From Akkermansia sp. (GTDB lineage: Bacteria; Verrucomicrobiota; Verrucomicrobiia; Verrucomicrobiales; Akkermansiaceae): a DNA stretch of 42,842 nt. Every line of letters starts with the position of its first letter. Positions within the stretch are counted from its first letter, which is position 1. This document shows, in pieces, positions 14,067 through 22,008 of this stretch. Under the pieces are notes generated by a model. It had not been told where the DNA came from, searched no databases, and saw only the letters and a program-made list of their open reading frames with translations. The translations under genes and the position numbers were made by a program. The DNA lies in contig JAFSFD010000032.1 in assembly GCA_017435365.1 (NCBI GenBank), positions 1 through 42,842 on the forward strand, given 5' to 3'.

Positions 14067-14950
14067 TACAGGGATTCGCTGATGCCGAAAATCTGGAGGA
14101 TGCGTACCAGATCCTCACGCCCTGCATAGGGAATTTCGATGACGCCCTTGTTATTGCCTTTCATGGCAATGTTCACCTTGGTACCGAAATCCTGCGAAAG
14201 CTGAGTGCAGATGCGGGAGTAGGCCTCAGGTATCTGCGGCTCTTCCCTGGGCGGTGTCACCTGCGGGTTGAGCAGGTTTTTCACCATCTGTTCGGTCTGG
14301 CGGACGGTGAGCGTGCCGCGTGCCACACGCTGGGCGGCAAGCGTCTGCTGCATGGCGTCCTTGAGCTGCAGGAGCACCTTGGCGTGGCCTACGGTGACCT
14401 GCTGCTGCTCCAGCATTTCGCGCACGGCGGGGGCGAGGTCAAGCAGTCGCACCATGTTCGCAATCACCGCGCGGGACTTGCCCACGTGCTGCGCGATGGT
14501 TTCCTGCTTCATGCCGAACTTTTCCTGCAGCAGGCGGTATTGCTCGGCTTCTTCCAGGGGGGAGAGGTCGGCGCGCTGCAGGTTTTCGATGAGGGCAAGC
14601 TCAGCCACCTCCTGGTCGGTGGCTTCGTGAACCACGACTTTCACCGTGGTGCGCCCCAGGCTGGTCACGGCGCGCAGTCGGCGCTCACCGGCAATCAGCT
14701 CATAAACGCCGTTGACCTTGCGCACAACAAGGGGCTGAATGAGGCCTCTCTCGCGGATGGAGGCGGCCAGTTCCTCAATCTGCTGGGTATCAAAGTGCCG
14801 GCGCGGCTGGAACGGTGAGGCCTTGATGTCCTTGACATTGGCAAGGATGACGCGGTCTTCCTCCGTTACCGTGTTAATAGGGGTACTTTCTGTCCCCTGC
14901 TTTCTTGAGATGAGGGCGCCGAGCCCTTTTCCTAATGCTTGCCTGGCCAT
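14066..14950 (-). CDS. parB: ParB/Spo0J chromosome partition protein
   Basis: This 294-residue protein has the ParA-interacting N-terminus (LGKGLGALIS) and the CTP-binding motifs GERRLRA and ENLQR. A helix-turn-helix (KFGMKQETIAQHVGKSRAVIANMVRLL) reads parS, and a C-terminal dimerisation region follows. ParB loads on DNA near parS as a CTP-dependent sliding clamp and works with ParA and SMC. No parA gene is adjacent, and I found no copy of the canonical parS 16-mer in this window. The downstream partner is a glutaminyl-cyclase-like lipoprotein, an unusual pairing. Start and promoter agree: the -10 box ends 14 nt before the ATG. Confidence 0.95.
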   Translation of the reverse strand: MARQALGKGLGALISRKQGTESTPINTVTEEDRVILANVKDIKASPFQPRRHFDTQQIEELAASIRERGLIQPLVVRKVNGVYELIAGERRLRAVTSLGRTTVKVVVHEATDQEVAELALIENLQRADLSPLEEAEQYRLLQEKFGMKQETIAQHVGKSRAVIANMVRLLDLAPAVREMLEQQQVTVGHAKVLLQLKDAMQQTLAAQRVARGTLTVRQTEQMVKNLLNPQVTPPREEPQIPEAYSRICTQLSQDFGTKVNIAMKGNNKGVIEIPYAGREDLVRILQIFGISESL

Positions 14951-14964
14951 AATGTGTGCGGGAG

Positions 14965-14993
14965 ATTTTATCCCATTTGCGCTCGAAAATCAA
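14965..14993 (-). promoter_or_regulatory. parB promoter
   Basis: On the minus strand, -35 TTGATT (14993-14988), a 17-nt spacer and -10 TAAAAT (14970-14965) lie 14 nt before the ATG. Confidence 0.7.
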
Positions 14994-15058
14994 TCTAATA
15001 ATCCGGGTATGCTGTCATGGCTCGGCCAAAATATGGGTCATGCTGCATCAGCTCATAA

Positions 15059-15092
15059 CAAAAACAGGCAGAATCTTTCGGGATTCTGCCTG
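15059..15092 (-). terminator. Terminator of the 444-residue lipoprotein gene
   Basis: A perfect 11-bp stem (15065-15075 with 15082-15092) is followed on the minus strand by five T residues, then GTT. Confidence 0.9.
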
Positions 15093-15120
15093 CCGGGGTA
15101 TTTCCGGGGAAAACTTGAAA

Positions 15121-16455
15121 TCAGCGGCGTCGCTTGGATTTTTGCTCTTCCTTGGCCTTGGGGCTCAGGTTGACCTGGAATGCCTTTTCCGGGGTGTTTG
15201 CCCAGGAGGCGCAGCTCATGATGCCGCTGAGCTTGCCGTCCTTGCTGAGCTGCAGGGAGAGCATGCCATCGCGGGCGTCGTACACCTCTGCCGTGGGCTG
15301 GTCCGGGTCGTACTGACCGTCGTAGATGGTGATGTCCACCTGCGTTGTTCCGTTCTCCCTGGGGGTGAGGTCGCAGCGCCCGGCAATGTCGAGACTGGCT
15401 TCCGGCAGTTTGGTGTCGTAGATGGTGCCTACGAACTGCACGGAGTTGTCAAACTTCTTGGCCTGCTCGATGTGCAGGGAAAGCTCGCCGAAACGCTTGT
15501 CGCGGGTCCACTCACCGGCAAACAGTTTGTCATCGGACAGCGCCTGCACAAAGGCATTGATGCTCTCCTGGCGGGCGGCTTCCTCGGCGGCTGCCTGCTC
15601 AGTGATGCGGCGGGCTTCCTCTTCGGCCCGGGCCTGGTATTCCGTGAGTGTGGCGCGGGCGGCTTCCTCGCGGCCTTTGATGTAGGGTTCAGCCAGCTGG
15701 TTGAAGGCGGCAACCTTCTCGCGGATGAGTGCCTTGCGGGCTTCTTCGAACTCCGGGGTCAGGATGGGAGCCTCCTGGGGCAGGGCGCTCTGGGCGGTGT
15801 AGTCGTTCAGTGCCAGCAGGGCGGCGTTGTCTACCACGATGTTGCTGAACTGCCACACTCCGTCCACATATGTGGCGGTGAAGGTGGCAGAGGTCTCGAC
15901 GGTGTCACCCGTGTTTACCACTTTGCGATACACGGAGGACTCCGCCAGTTCCTTCATTTCGTTGAGCTGGGCCTGCAGGTTTTCCGGCAGGGGCTTGGCT
16001 GCGCGGTCGGCGTCCGTGATGAGATTGGTAGTGGCACCCACCTGGAACAGGTAGACGGATTCGGGCTTCATGGCGGTGTTGGCCGCCTCATTCACCGCTT
16101 CGCGTTCCTTGTTGAATGCGGCGGGTGCTGTTTCGCGGGCAAAGAGGTCTTCTTTCACCACCATCTTGAGCGTGGCGCTCATGTTTACGCTGGAATCCGG
16201 GTTTTTCTGCGGCTCGCTGCAGGTCAGTTCCCCAGCGTTGGCGGCCTCGCATCCGCTCATCTGCTCCACCAGCATGCGGCTGATTTCCTCATTGGTGGGT
16301 TGCGTGGGGGCGGGGGGCGCTGCGGGCTCGGCGGGGGCTGCCTGTTCGGCGGGGGCGGTATCGCCCATGACCACCTGCTTGATTTCATCAAAGCAGGAGG
16401 TGAGCATGGTCGTGCTGGCGGTAAGAACGGCGGTTTGAATCAGGATTCTCTTCAT
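15121..16455 (-). CDS. Lipoprotein of unknown function
   Basis: This 444-residue protein has a signal peptide with lipobox LTSC (Cys21). A Pro/Ala-rich linker follows (about residues 33-52). A globular region then contains a CEAANAGELTC pair of cysteines. A strongly charged Glu/Ala/Arg helical stretch at about residues 240-305 is probably a coiled coil. The C-terminal half is beta-rich, with a GRCDL/SCASW cysteine pair, and ends in a very basic tail. I recognise no family. The cysteines after the lipobox look able to form two disulfides, which fits an extracytoplasmic location. It is monocistronic, with its own promoter and a strong terminator. Confidence 0.75.
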   Translation of the reverse strand: MKRILIQTAVLTASTTMLTSCFDEIKQVVMGDTAPAEQAAPAEPAAPPAPTQPTNEEISRMLVEQMSGCEAANAGELTCSEPQKNPDSSVNMSATLKMVVKEDLFARETAPAAFNKEREAVNEAANTAMKPESVYLFQVGATTNLITDADRAAKPLPENLQAQLNEMKELAESSVYRKVVNTGDTVETSATFTATYVDGVWQFSNIVVDNAALLALNDYTAQSALPQEAPILTPEFEEARKALIREKVAAFNQLAEPYIKGREEAARATLTEYQARAEEEARRITEQAAAEEAARQESINAFVQALSDDKLFAGEWTRDKRFGELSLHIEQAKKFDNSVQFVGTIYDTKLPEASLDIAGRCDLTPRENGTTQVDITIYDGQYDPDQPTAEVYDARDGMLSLQLSKDGKLSGIMSCASWANTPEKAFQVNLSPKAKEEQKSKRRR

Positions 16456-16486
16456 AACGTGACGCGTGCGTCTGATTTTGCGCGTT

Positions 16487-16515
16487 ATTCTGCATTATTT
16501 TCCCCACCATGTCAA
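16487..16515 (-). promoter_or_regulatory. Promoter of the 444-residue lipoprotein gene
   Basis: On the minus strand, consensus -35 TTGACA (16515-16510), a 17-nt spacer and -10 CAGAAT (16492-16487). The leader is about 25 nt. Confidence 0.7.
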
Positions 16516-16585
16516 GCTGTCCGCGCGTCCTGTTTGGAAAGAACTTGAAAAATCGGCGTAATCACTTGCAGTTTTTCGAAAATGT

Positions 16586-16614
16586 TTGCAACTTGTGCTG
16601 AAATCTGGTAGACT
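16586..16614 (+). promoter_or_regulatory. Promoter of the ABC exporter pair
   Basis: -35 TTGCAA (16586-16591), a 17-nt spacer and -10 TAGACT (16609-16614) end 10 nt before the ATG at 16625. Confidence 0.75.
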
Positions 16615-16624
16615 GGGGAAAATC

Positions 16625-18472
16625 ATGAGCGAACCTGATAAAACGAGTCTGTGGTTAGTTTATAAACCGTTTCTGGTGCGGTACATGTTTCCCCAGTGGT
16701 TTCTGATTGCCGGGGGGATAGTGGCGGGGATTCTGGCGGCTGCGGCTGCCGGTTTCGGCTTGCCGTTCATGATTCAGTATGTGTTCCCGATTGTGTTTGG
16801 CGAGACTGAGGTGCCGGCCATCGTGCAGGATTTTCTCAAGACCCGGGTGAAGGCAGAGAATATGCAGACAGTGTTGCTCTGGGGTGCCGCCGGGCTTATC
16901 CCTCTGGTAATGCTGGTGCGCGGTCTTGCCACGTACAGCAATGCCTATCTGCTGACCAAGGCTGGTATGAGGGCAGTGTGTCACCTGCGGGCAGATATCT
17001 TTACCAGGTTGCAGTGGCTGTCTTTCTCGTTTCACAACCGCTCAACGCGAGGCGATTTGATGACTCGCGTCATTCAGTTTCCCCAGATGGTGCAGCAGGG
17101 CATGATTACCATCATGAATGATCTGGTGATTCAGCCGTTGACTCTGCTTGCTGCGGTTGCGTATCTGGTGTATTCTGCCTGCACCCATCACGAAAGCGCC
17201 ATGCTGCTGGGCAATCTCATCATCTCCTCTGCCTGCATTCCTGTTGTGCGTTGGGTGGGAAAGCGCATGACCAAGCTGATGAAGCAGGCTTTGTCCGGCC
17301 TGGGGGATATTACCGCAACGATTGAGGAAACGCTTTCCGCACAACGCGAGGTGCGCGCGTTTAATCTGGAGAGTATGCGTGAGAATATCTTGCTACAGTT
17401 GATTCGTAAGTATAATCAGCACATCATCAGGATGGGAGCGTGGCGCCAGAGCGTGACTCCCGCCGTGGAGATAGTGACTTCTCTGGCATTGGCCTATTCC
17501 TTGTACCGCGGCTGTAGCGATGGGCTTACCCTGGAACAGTTCACCGCCATTGCGATGGCTTTTTACTTCTGCTACGACCCCATCAAACGCCTGGGTAATG
17601 TTTCGAACCAGTGCCAGGTTATGGTGGTGGCTGTTGAAGGGTTGACTGATATTCTGAACGCAAAGGATGAAACTCCTGAACCGGAGAATCCTGTGCCGAT
17701 GCCGGATGCGGTCGATGGAGTGGTGGACTTTGAGCATGTGACTTTTGGCTACGATAAGGAAAAGACGGTCCTGAAAGATATATCCGTGCATGTTCCTGCC
17801 GGGCAGGTAGTGGCTCTGGTCGGCCCCAGTGGCTCCGGCAAGACTACGTTCATCAATCTGGTGTGCCGTTTTTATGACCCGGACTCCGGTCTGGTAAAGA
17901 TAGACGGTGTAGATGTGCGGCAGATTTCCCGTGCCGACCGCACGCGCAACATCGGTTTGGTTTCCCAGTTTGCGGCATTGTTCCGTGCGTCCATTCTGGA
18001 GAACATACGGGTCGGGCGACCAGCGGCATCGACAGAGGTCGTGCTGACAGCCGCGCGGCAGGCCAGGGTGGATGAGTTTGCGGAATCCATGCCTGGTGGG
18101 TACGACTACATGCTGGGCGAAGGTGGCTCAGGCTTGTCCGGCGGGCAGCGTCAGCGCGTTTCCATTGCCCGTGCGTTCCTGAAGAACGCGCCGGTGCTTA
18201 TACTGGATGAGGCAACATCTGCATTGGACATGAAGAGCGAGGCTGCGATTCAGAAAGAGCTGGAGGAGCTGGCGCAGGGGCATACCACCTTTGTCATAGC
18301 CCACCGTTTCAGCACAATTCGCATGGCTCAGCGCATATTGGTGTTTGAGGAGGGCCGCATCATAGGCGATGGTACCCACGCCGAATTGTACGAGACGTGC
18401 ACATTGTATCGTAATTTGTACGATGAGCAGGTGCGCACAGAGGAGAAAGAAGCAGAGGAGGCAGGAGAATGA
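16625..18472 (+). CDS. ABC exporter, membrane plus ATPase subunit 1 (MsbA-like)
   Basis: This 615-residue half-transporter has a six-segment membrane domain (about residues 20-330), followed by a nucleotide-binding domain. That domain has Walker A GPSGSGKTT, signature LSGGQRQR, Walker B VLILDEATSALD with the catalytic Glu, and the switch His in IAHRFST. MsbA-type proteins export lipid A, other lipids or drugs. The start at 16625 is set by the promoter; an upstream in-frame start at 16586 would lie inside the -35 box. The gene overlaps subunit 2 by ATGA, so the two probably form a heterodimer. Substrate unknown. Confidence 0.9.
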   Translation: MSEPDKTSLWLVYKPFLVRYMFPQWFLIAGGIVAGILAAAAAGFGLPFMIQYVFPIVFGETEVPAIVQDFLKTRVKAENMQTVLLWGAAGLIPLVMLVRGLATYSNAYLLTKAGMRAVCHLRADIFTRLQWLSFSFHNRSTRGDLMTRVIQFPQMVQQGMITIMNDLVIQPLTLLAAVAYLVYSACTHHESAMLLGNLIISSACIPVVRWVGKRMTKLMKQALSGLGDITATIEETLSAQREVRAFNLESMRENILLQLIRKYNQHIIRMGAWRQSVTPAVEIVTSLALAYSLYRGCSDGLTLEQFTAIAMAFYFCYDPIKRLGNVSNQCQVMVVAVEGLTDILNAKDETPEPENPVPMPDAVDGVVDFEHVTFGYDKEKTVLKDISVHVPAGQVVALVGPSGSGKTTFINLVCRFYDPDSGLVKIDGVDVRQISRADRTRNIGLVSQFAALFRASILENIRVGRPAASTEVVLTAARQARVDEFAESMPGGYDYMLGEGGSGLSGGQRQRVSIARAFLKNAPVLILDEATSALDMKSEAAIQKELEELAQGHTTFVIAHRFSTIRMAQRILVFEEGRIIGDGTHAELYETCTLYRNLYDEQVRTEEKEAEEAGE

Positions 18473-20256
18473 AGACGATACTTTACTTCCAGAAGAGATT
18501 TTTGTTACCGCACATCAGGATGTTCATCCTGGTGTTGATTACCGGCGTTGTGGCAGCATCTGCCAGTGGCATGGGCGTACCCTTGCTGGTGAAGTTTGTT
18601 TTCCCGGTAGTTTTCCATACAGCGGGCGATGAGATGCCGGAGCTGCTGGTGCAGGTGCCGAGTCTGCAGGCTCTTTCCCGGGAGTCTCTGCTGCTGTTGG
18701 CCTGTGCCATGATGCCACTGGTATTCATCATCCGCGGGTTTGCCATGTGGGGAAACGCCGTGCTGGTGAATATCATGGGTATCCGCATTCTGGAGACTCT
18801 GCGAATGGCGGTGTTCAAGCGCGTGCAGGAGTTGCCTGTTGCGTTCATGGAAAGCCGCCGCAAGGGCGATGTCATCAGCCGTATCACGGCAGATACCACC
18901 AATGTGCAGAACATTCTGACCTCCGTTGCCAATGACCTGATCAAGCAGCCGGTGACCGCAGCTTGTGCCTTGTCCGCATTCATTTACCTGCTGTTCACCT
19001 CCGGCCAGGGTATCCTGTTCCTTGTCAACCTGATTTTTGTTGCACTGGCTGCCTGGCCCATTGTGGTATTTGGTAAGCGCATATCCAGTAAGTCTCTCAA
19101 ATCTCAGCAGGGCCTGGGTGAGTTGAATACTGCCGTGCAGCAGAATCTTGAAAATCAGCGCGAGGTGCGTGCCTATGCCATGGAAGAACGTGAAATAGCA
19201 GATTTCAACGCTGTTTCCGACCGTTACTGCACCAATTACGTCAAGCTGATCAAGTACCAGAAGGCCCTGGTTCCGGTCATGGAGGTAGTGACGGCTCTGG
19301 CTCTGTCGTTCCTGCTGGTGCGGGGGCATACTTACGGAATGAGTTTCACGGATTTCATAGCCATAGCGGGAGCTTTGTTCTTTGCCTTTGACTCGATGAA
19401 GCGAGCCGGCACCGCCTGGAACCGCTTCAATGAAGCGCAGGGCGCCTTGAAGCGCCTGGCTGAAATCCTGTACGAGCCAAACACTATTCCGGAACCGGAA
19501 ACGCCCAGGCAGTTCGAGACTCCGGTCCGGGGTGAAATCCGTTTTAACAATGTGAGCTTTGGCTATGACCCGGAGAAACCCGTGTTGAAGGATGTGAATA
19601 TCACCATCCCCGCGGGGCAGATTGTGGGGCTGGTGGGTCCCAGCGGTGCCGGTAAGACGACGTTTGCGACACTTATTCCCCGTTTTTACGAGGTGACGAA
19701 GGGCTCTGTGGAAATCGACGGTGTGGATGTACGTGACCTGCGCACACATGATTTGCGTGAGCAGCTGGCATTGGTGGGGCAGCAGGCCCTGCTGTTTGCC
19801 GGCACCATCCGCGAAAATATAGCTCTGGGGCGTCTGGCTGCTTCTGATGAGGAGATCTTGGCAGCAGCAGATGCAGCGGCTGTTTCCAAGTTCCTGTCTA
19901 CCCAGCCACAGGGGATTGACACGAAACTGGCCCAGGGCGGCGAGGGGCTTTCCGGCGGTCAGCGCCAGCGCGTGGCCATCGCCCGCGCGTTTGTGAAAGA
20001 TGCGCCCATCCTCATTCTGGATGAAGCCACTGCTTCATTGGATGCGGAAAGTGAACGCGAGATTCAGGAAGAGCTGGACAAGCTGGCACAGGGGCGGACC
20101 ACGCTCATCGTGGCACACCGCTTCAGCACGATTCGCAATGCGCACCGCATCCTCGTGTTCGACGGTGGCTACATAGTGGGCGATGGCTCGCACGAGGAAT
20201 TGTACGCCACTTGTCCCTTGTATAAGGAACTGTACGACCGGCAGGGGATACAGTAA
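18469..20256 (+). CDS. ABC exporter, membrane plus ATPase subunit 2 (MsbA-like)
   Basis: This 595-residue half-transporter has the same layout as its upstream neighbour: six membrane segments, then Walker A GPSGAGKTT, signature LSGGQRQR, Walker B LILDEATASLD and switch motif VAHRFST. The catalytic Glu and the signature are intact in both proteins, unlike many heterodimeric exporters where one site is degenerate. The two proteins share clear similarity (for example the QREVRA and KRL..V/A stretches), consistent with an old duplication. The start ATG overlaps the preceding stop, and an AGGAGA site precedes it. Confidence 0.9.
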   Translation: MKTILYFQKRFLLPHIRMFILVLITGVVAASASGMGVPLLVKFVFPVVFHTAGDEMPELLVQVPSLQALSRESLLLLACAMMPLVFIIRGFAMWGNAVLVNIMGIRILETLRMAVFKRVQELPVAFMESRRKGDVISRITADTTNVQNILTSVANDLIKQPVTAACALSAFIYLLFTSGQGILFLVNLIFVALAAWPIVVFGKRISSKSLKSQQGLGELNTAVQQNLENQREVRAYAMEEREIADFNAVSDRYCTNYVKLIKYQKALVPVMEVVTALALSFLLVRGHTYGMSFTDFIAIAGALFFAFDSMKRAGTAWNRFNEAQGALKRLAEILYEPNTIPEPETPRQFETPVRGEIRFNNVSFGYDPEKPVLKDVNITIPAGQIVGLVGPSGAGKTTFATLIPRFYEVTKGSVEIDGVDVRDLRTHDLREQLALVGQQALLFAGTIRENIALGRLAASDEEILAAADAAAVSKFLSTQPQGIDTKLAQGGEGLSGGQRQRVAIARAFVKDAPILILDEATASLDAESEREIQEELDKLAQGRTTLIVAHRFSTIRNAHRILVFDGGYIVGDGSHEELYATCPLYKELYDRQGIQ

Positions 20257-20263
20257 TGAAAAC

Positions 20264-20291
20264 CGGGCCTGAGCAGATTTGCCCAGGCCCG
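20264..20291. terminator. Hairpin between convergent genes
   Basis: A 12-bp stem with one mismatch (20264-20275 with 20280-20291) lies between the convergent exporter and ABC-F genes. Four T residues follow it on the minus strand, so it best serves the ABC-F gene and may act in both directions. Confidence 0.65.
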
Positions 20292-20306
20292 TTCTGTATC
20301 GTCAGA

Positions 20307-21911
20307 TTATTGGTCCATGGCATCCGGGTTATCCAGCAGCCCGGATTTTTCCAGGTAGTAATCATAACCACCGGCGTAGGGGGTTACGGTGCCGTGGCTG
20401 ATGTGCAGTGTCTTTTCCGCCAGGGCGCGGATGAAGTGCACATCGTGCGAAATGAAGACCAGCGTGCCTTCGTAGCGCTTCAGTGCCTGGGAGAGGGCTT
20501 CCACGCTCATGAGGTCCAGGTGGGTGGTCGGTTCGTCCATGAGCAGCAGGTTCGGCGGGTTCACCAGGAACTTCACCAGGCTCAGGCGCGATTTCTCACC
20601 ACCGGAAAGAACTTCCACGCGTTTCTCGCAATCCAGTTTGCGGAACATGAAGGAACCGAGCACGGCGCGGGCTTCTTCCTCGCGCAGTTCGGGGTCAGCC
20701 TTCATGATTTCTTCCAGCACCGTGAAGTTCGGCGTCAGGTTTTCGGAGCGCATCTGGGAGAAGTAGCCGATGCGGGTGGTGGTTCCCAGCACGCGCTGCC
20801 CTTCATCGATGGGGATGACCCCGGCCAGAATCTTGAGCAGGGTAGATTTGCCGGCCCCGTTCGGCCCCACCAGCACGATGCGGTCGCCGCGCTCGATGAG
20901 CAGGTCCAGGTTGCGGTAGATGCGCTTGTCTCCATAGCTCTGGCCCACTTTTTCCAGCTCCAGCACCTTCTGCATGCTGCGGGGCGGCTGCGGGAAGATG
21001 AACTTGAACACGCGGCGGGTCTGGCGTGGTTTTTCGATGCGGCGCATCTTTTCGAGCTGTTTGATTCGGCTCTGCACCTGGGATGCCTTGGAGGCCACGG
21101 AGCGGAAGCGCTCCACAAAGGCTTCGATGTGGGCGATTTCGCGCTGCTGGTTGCGCCAGGCGGCCAGTACCTGCTCATAGCGCTGCTCTTTGAGCTCCAG
21201 GAAACGGGTGTAGTTGCCGGTGTAGCGCACCAGCTCGCCGTTCTCGATGTCGTAAACAGTTTCTACCAGCGAATCCATGAAATCGCGGTCGTGCGAAATC
21301 ATGAAGATGGCACCGGGATAGTTCATCAGGTAGCGCTGGAACCACAGCAGGCTCATCAGATCCAGGTGATTCGTCGGCTCGTCCAGCATGAGCAGGTCAG
21401 GCTCTGCCACCAGCAGCTGCGCCATGTGGGCGCGCATGACCCAGCCGCCACTCATCTCACGCGCCGGGCGGTGAAAATCCTCATCCTTGAATGCCAGCCC
21501 CTTCAGGATGCGCTTCGCCTTGGGCTCAATCTGGTAGCCATCGTGGGAAATGAAGGTGTCCATGGCCTGGGCGTACTCGTCGCTGGTGTTATCCCCCCTG
21601 GCTTCACACTCGCGGAGCGTGCGGATGGCCTCGCCCATTTCCGGGGTGGTGCTCATGGCGATTTCCAGCACCGTGCGGTCGGTGGGGTCTCCGGCTTCCT
21701 GTTGCAGGTAGCCGACCACGGCGTAGTCATCCATCACAATCTGGCCTTCATCCGGCGTGTCGTCGCCGCGAATCATGCGGAACAGGGTAGATTTACCTGC
21801 TCCATTGGGCCCTACCAGCGCAATGCGCTCGCCCCAGTTGACAACGAGCTCCGTCTCGAAGAAGAGCGTGCGCCCGGCGTGTGCTTTGGTGAGTTTCTTG
21901 ATGGTCAGCAT
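20307..21911 (-). CDS. ABC-F family ATPase
   Basis: This 534-residue soluble protein has two tandem ATPase domains and no membrane segments. Both Walker A motifs are GPNGAGKST, with LSGGEKSRLSL (second signature) and LLMDEPTTHLDL (second Walker B). The linker between the domains (about residues 240-310) is charged and helical, as in ABC-F proteins that act at the ribosomal E site, such as EttA and Uup. The precise subfamily cannot be fixed by eye. The start at 21911 (MLTIKKLTKAH) matches the family and lies 9 nt after a -10 box; an in-frame start 31 codons earlier would precede the promoter. It is convergent with the ABC exporter. Confidence 0.92.
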   Translation of the reverse strand: MLTIKKLTKAHAGRTLFFETELVVNWGERIALVGPNGAGKSTLFRMIRGDDTPDEGQIVMDDYAVVGYLQQEAGDPTDRTVLEIAMSTTPEMGEAIRTLRECEARGDNTSDEYAQAMDTFISHDGYQIEPKAKRILKGLAFKDEDFHRPAREMSGGWVMRAHMAQLLVAEPDLLMLDEPTNHLDLMSLLWFQRYLMNYPGAIFMISHDRDFMDSLVETVYDIENGELVRYTGNYTRFLELKEQRYEQVLAAWRNQQREIAHIEAFVERFRSVASKASQVQSRIKQLEKMRRIEKPRQTRRVFKFIFPQPPRSMQKVLELEKVGQSYGDKRIYRNLDLLIERGDRIVLVGPNGAGKSTLLKILAGVIPIDEGQRVLGTTTRIGYFSQMRSENLTPNFTVLEEIMKADPELREEEARAVLGSFMFRKLDCEKRVEVLSGGEKSRLSLVKFLVNPPNLLLMDEPTTHLDLMSVEALSQALKRYEGTLVFISHDVHFIRALAEKTLHISHGTVTPYAGGYDYYLEKSGLLDNPDAMDQ

Positions 21912-21920
21912 GGCGCGGCA

Positions 21921-21948
21921 AGTATACACTATTTCTGTCAAAAGGCAA
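21921..21948 (-). promoter_or_regulatory. ABC-F gene promoter
   Basis: On the minus strand, -35 TTGCCT (21948-21943), a 16-nt spacer and -10 TATACT (21926-21921) end 9 nt before the ATG. A TTGACA also lies nearby but only 9 nt from the -10 box, too close to serve. Confidence 0.65.
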
Positions 21949-21966
21949 ACGATTTTGCTTTTTTTC

Positions 21967-21995
21967 TTGCAGCAGTGGCGGGTAGGGGTTAGAAT
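21967..21995 (+). promoter_or_regulatory. Promoter of the Sel1-repeat gene
   Basis: -35 TTGCAG (21967-21972), a 17-nt spacer and -10 TAGAAT (21990-21995). The ATG at 21994 lies inside the -10 box, so translation should begin at 22009. Confidence 0.7.
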
Positions 21996-22008
21996 GGCAG
22001 ACACTGAA

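Noticed and set aside
14066..14993. parS site near parB
   Set aside because: I looked for the canonical TGTTTCACGTGAAACA and close variants and saw none in the window.
21933..21941. TTGACA as -35 box for the ABC-F gene
   Set aside because: It is only 9 nt from the TATACT box; the TTGCCT 16 nt away fits better.
21757..22008. Longer N-terminus for the Sel1-repeat protein
   Set aside because: It would be antisense to the ABC-F gene and would begin before the promoter; the extra residues have no signal or domain.
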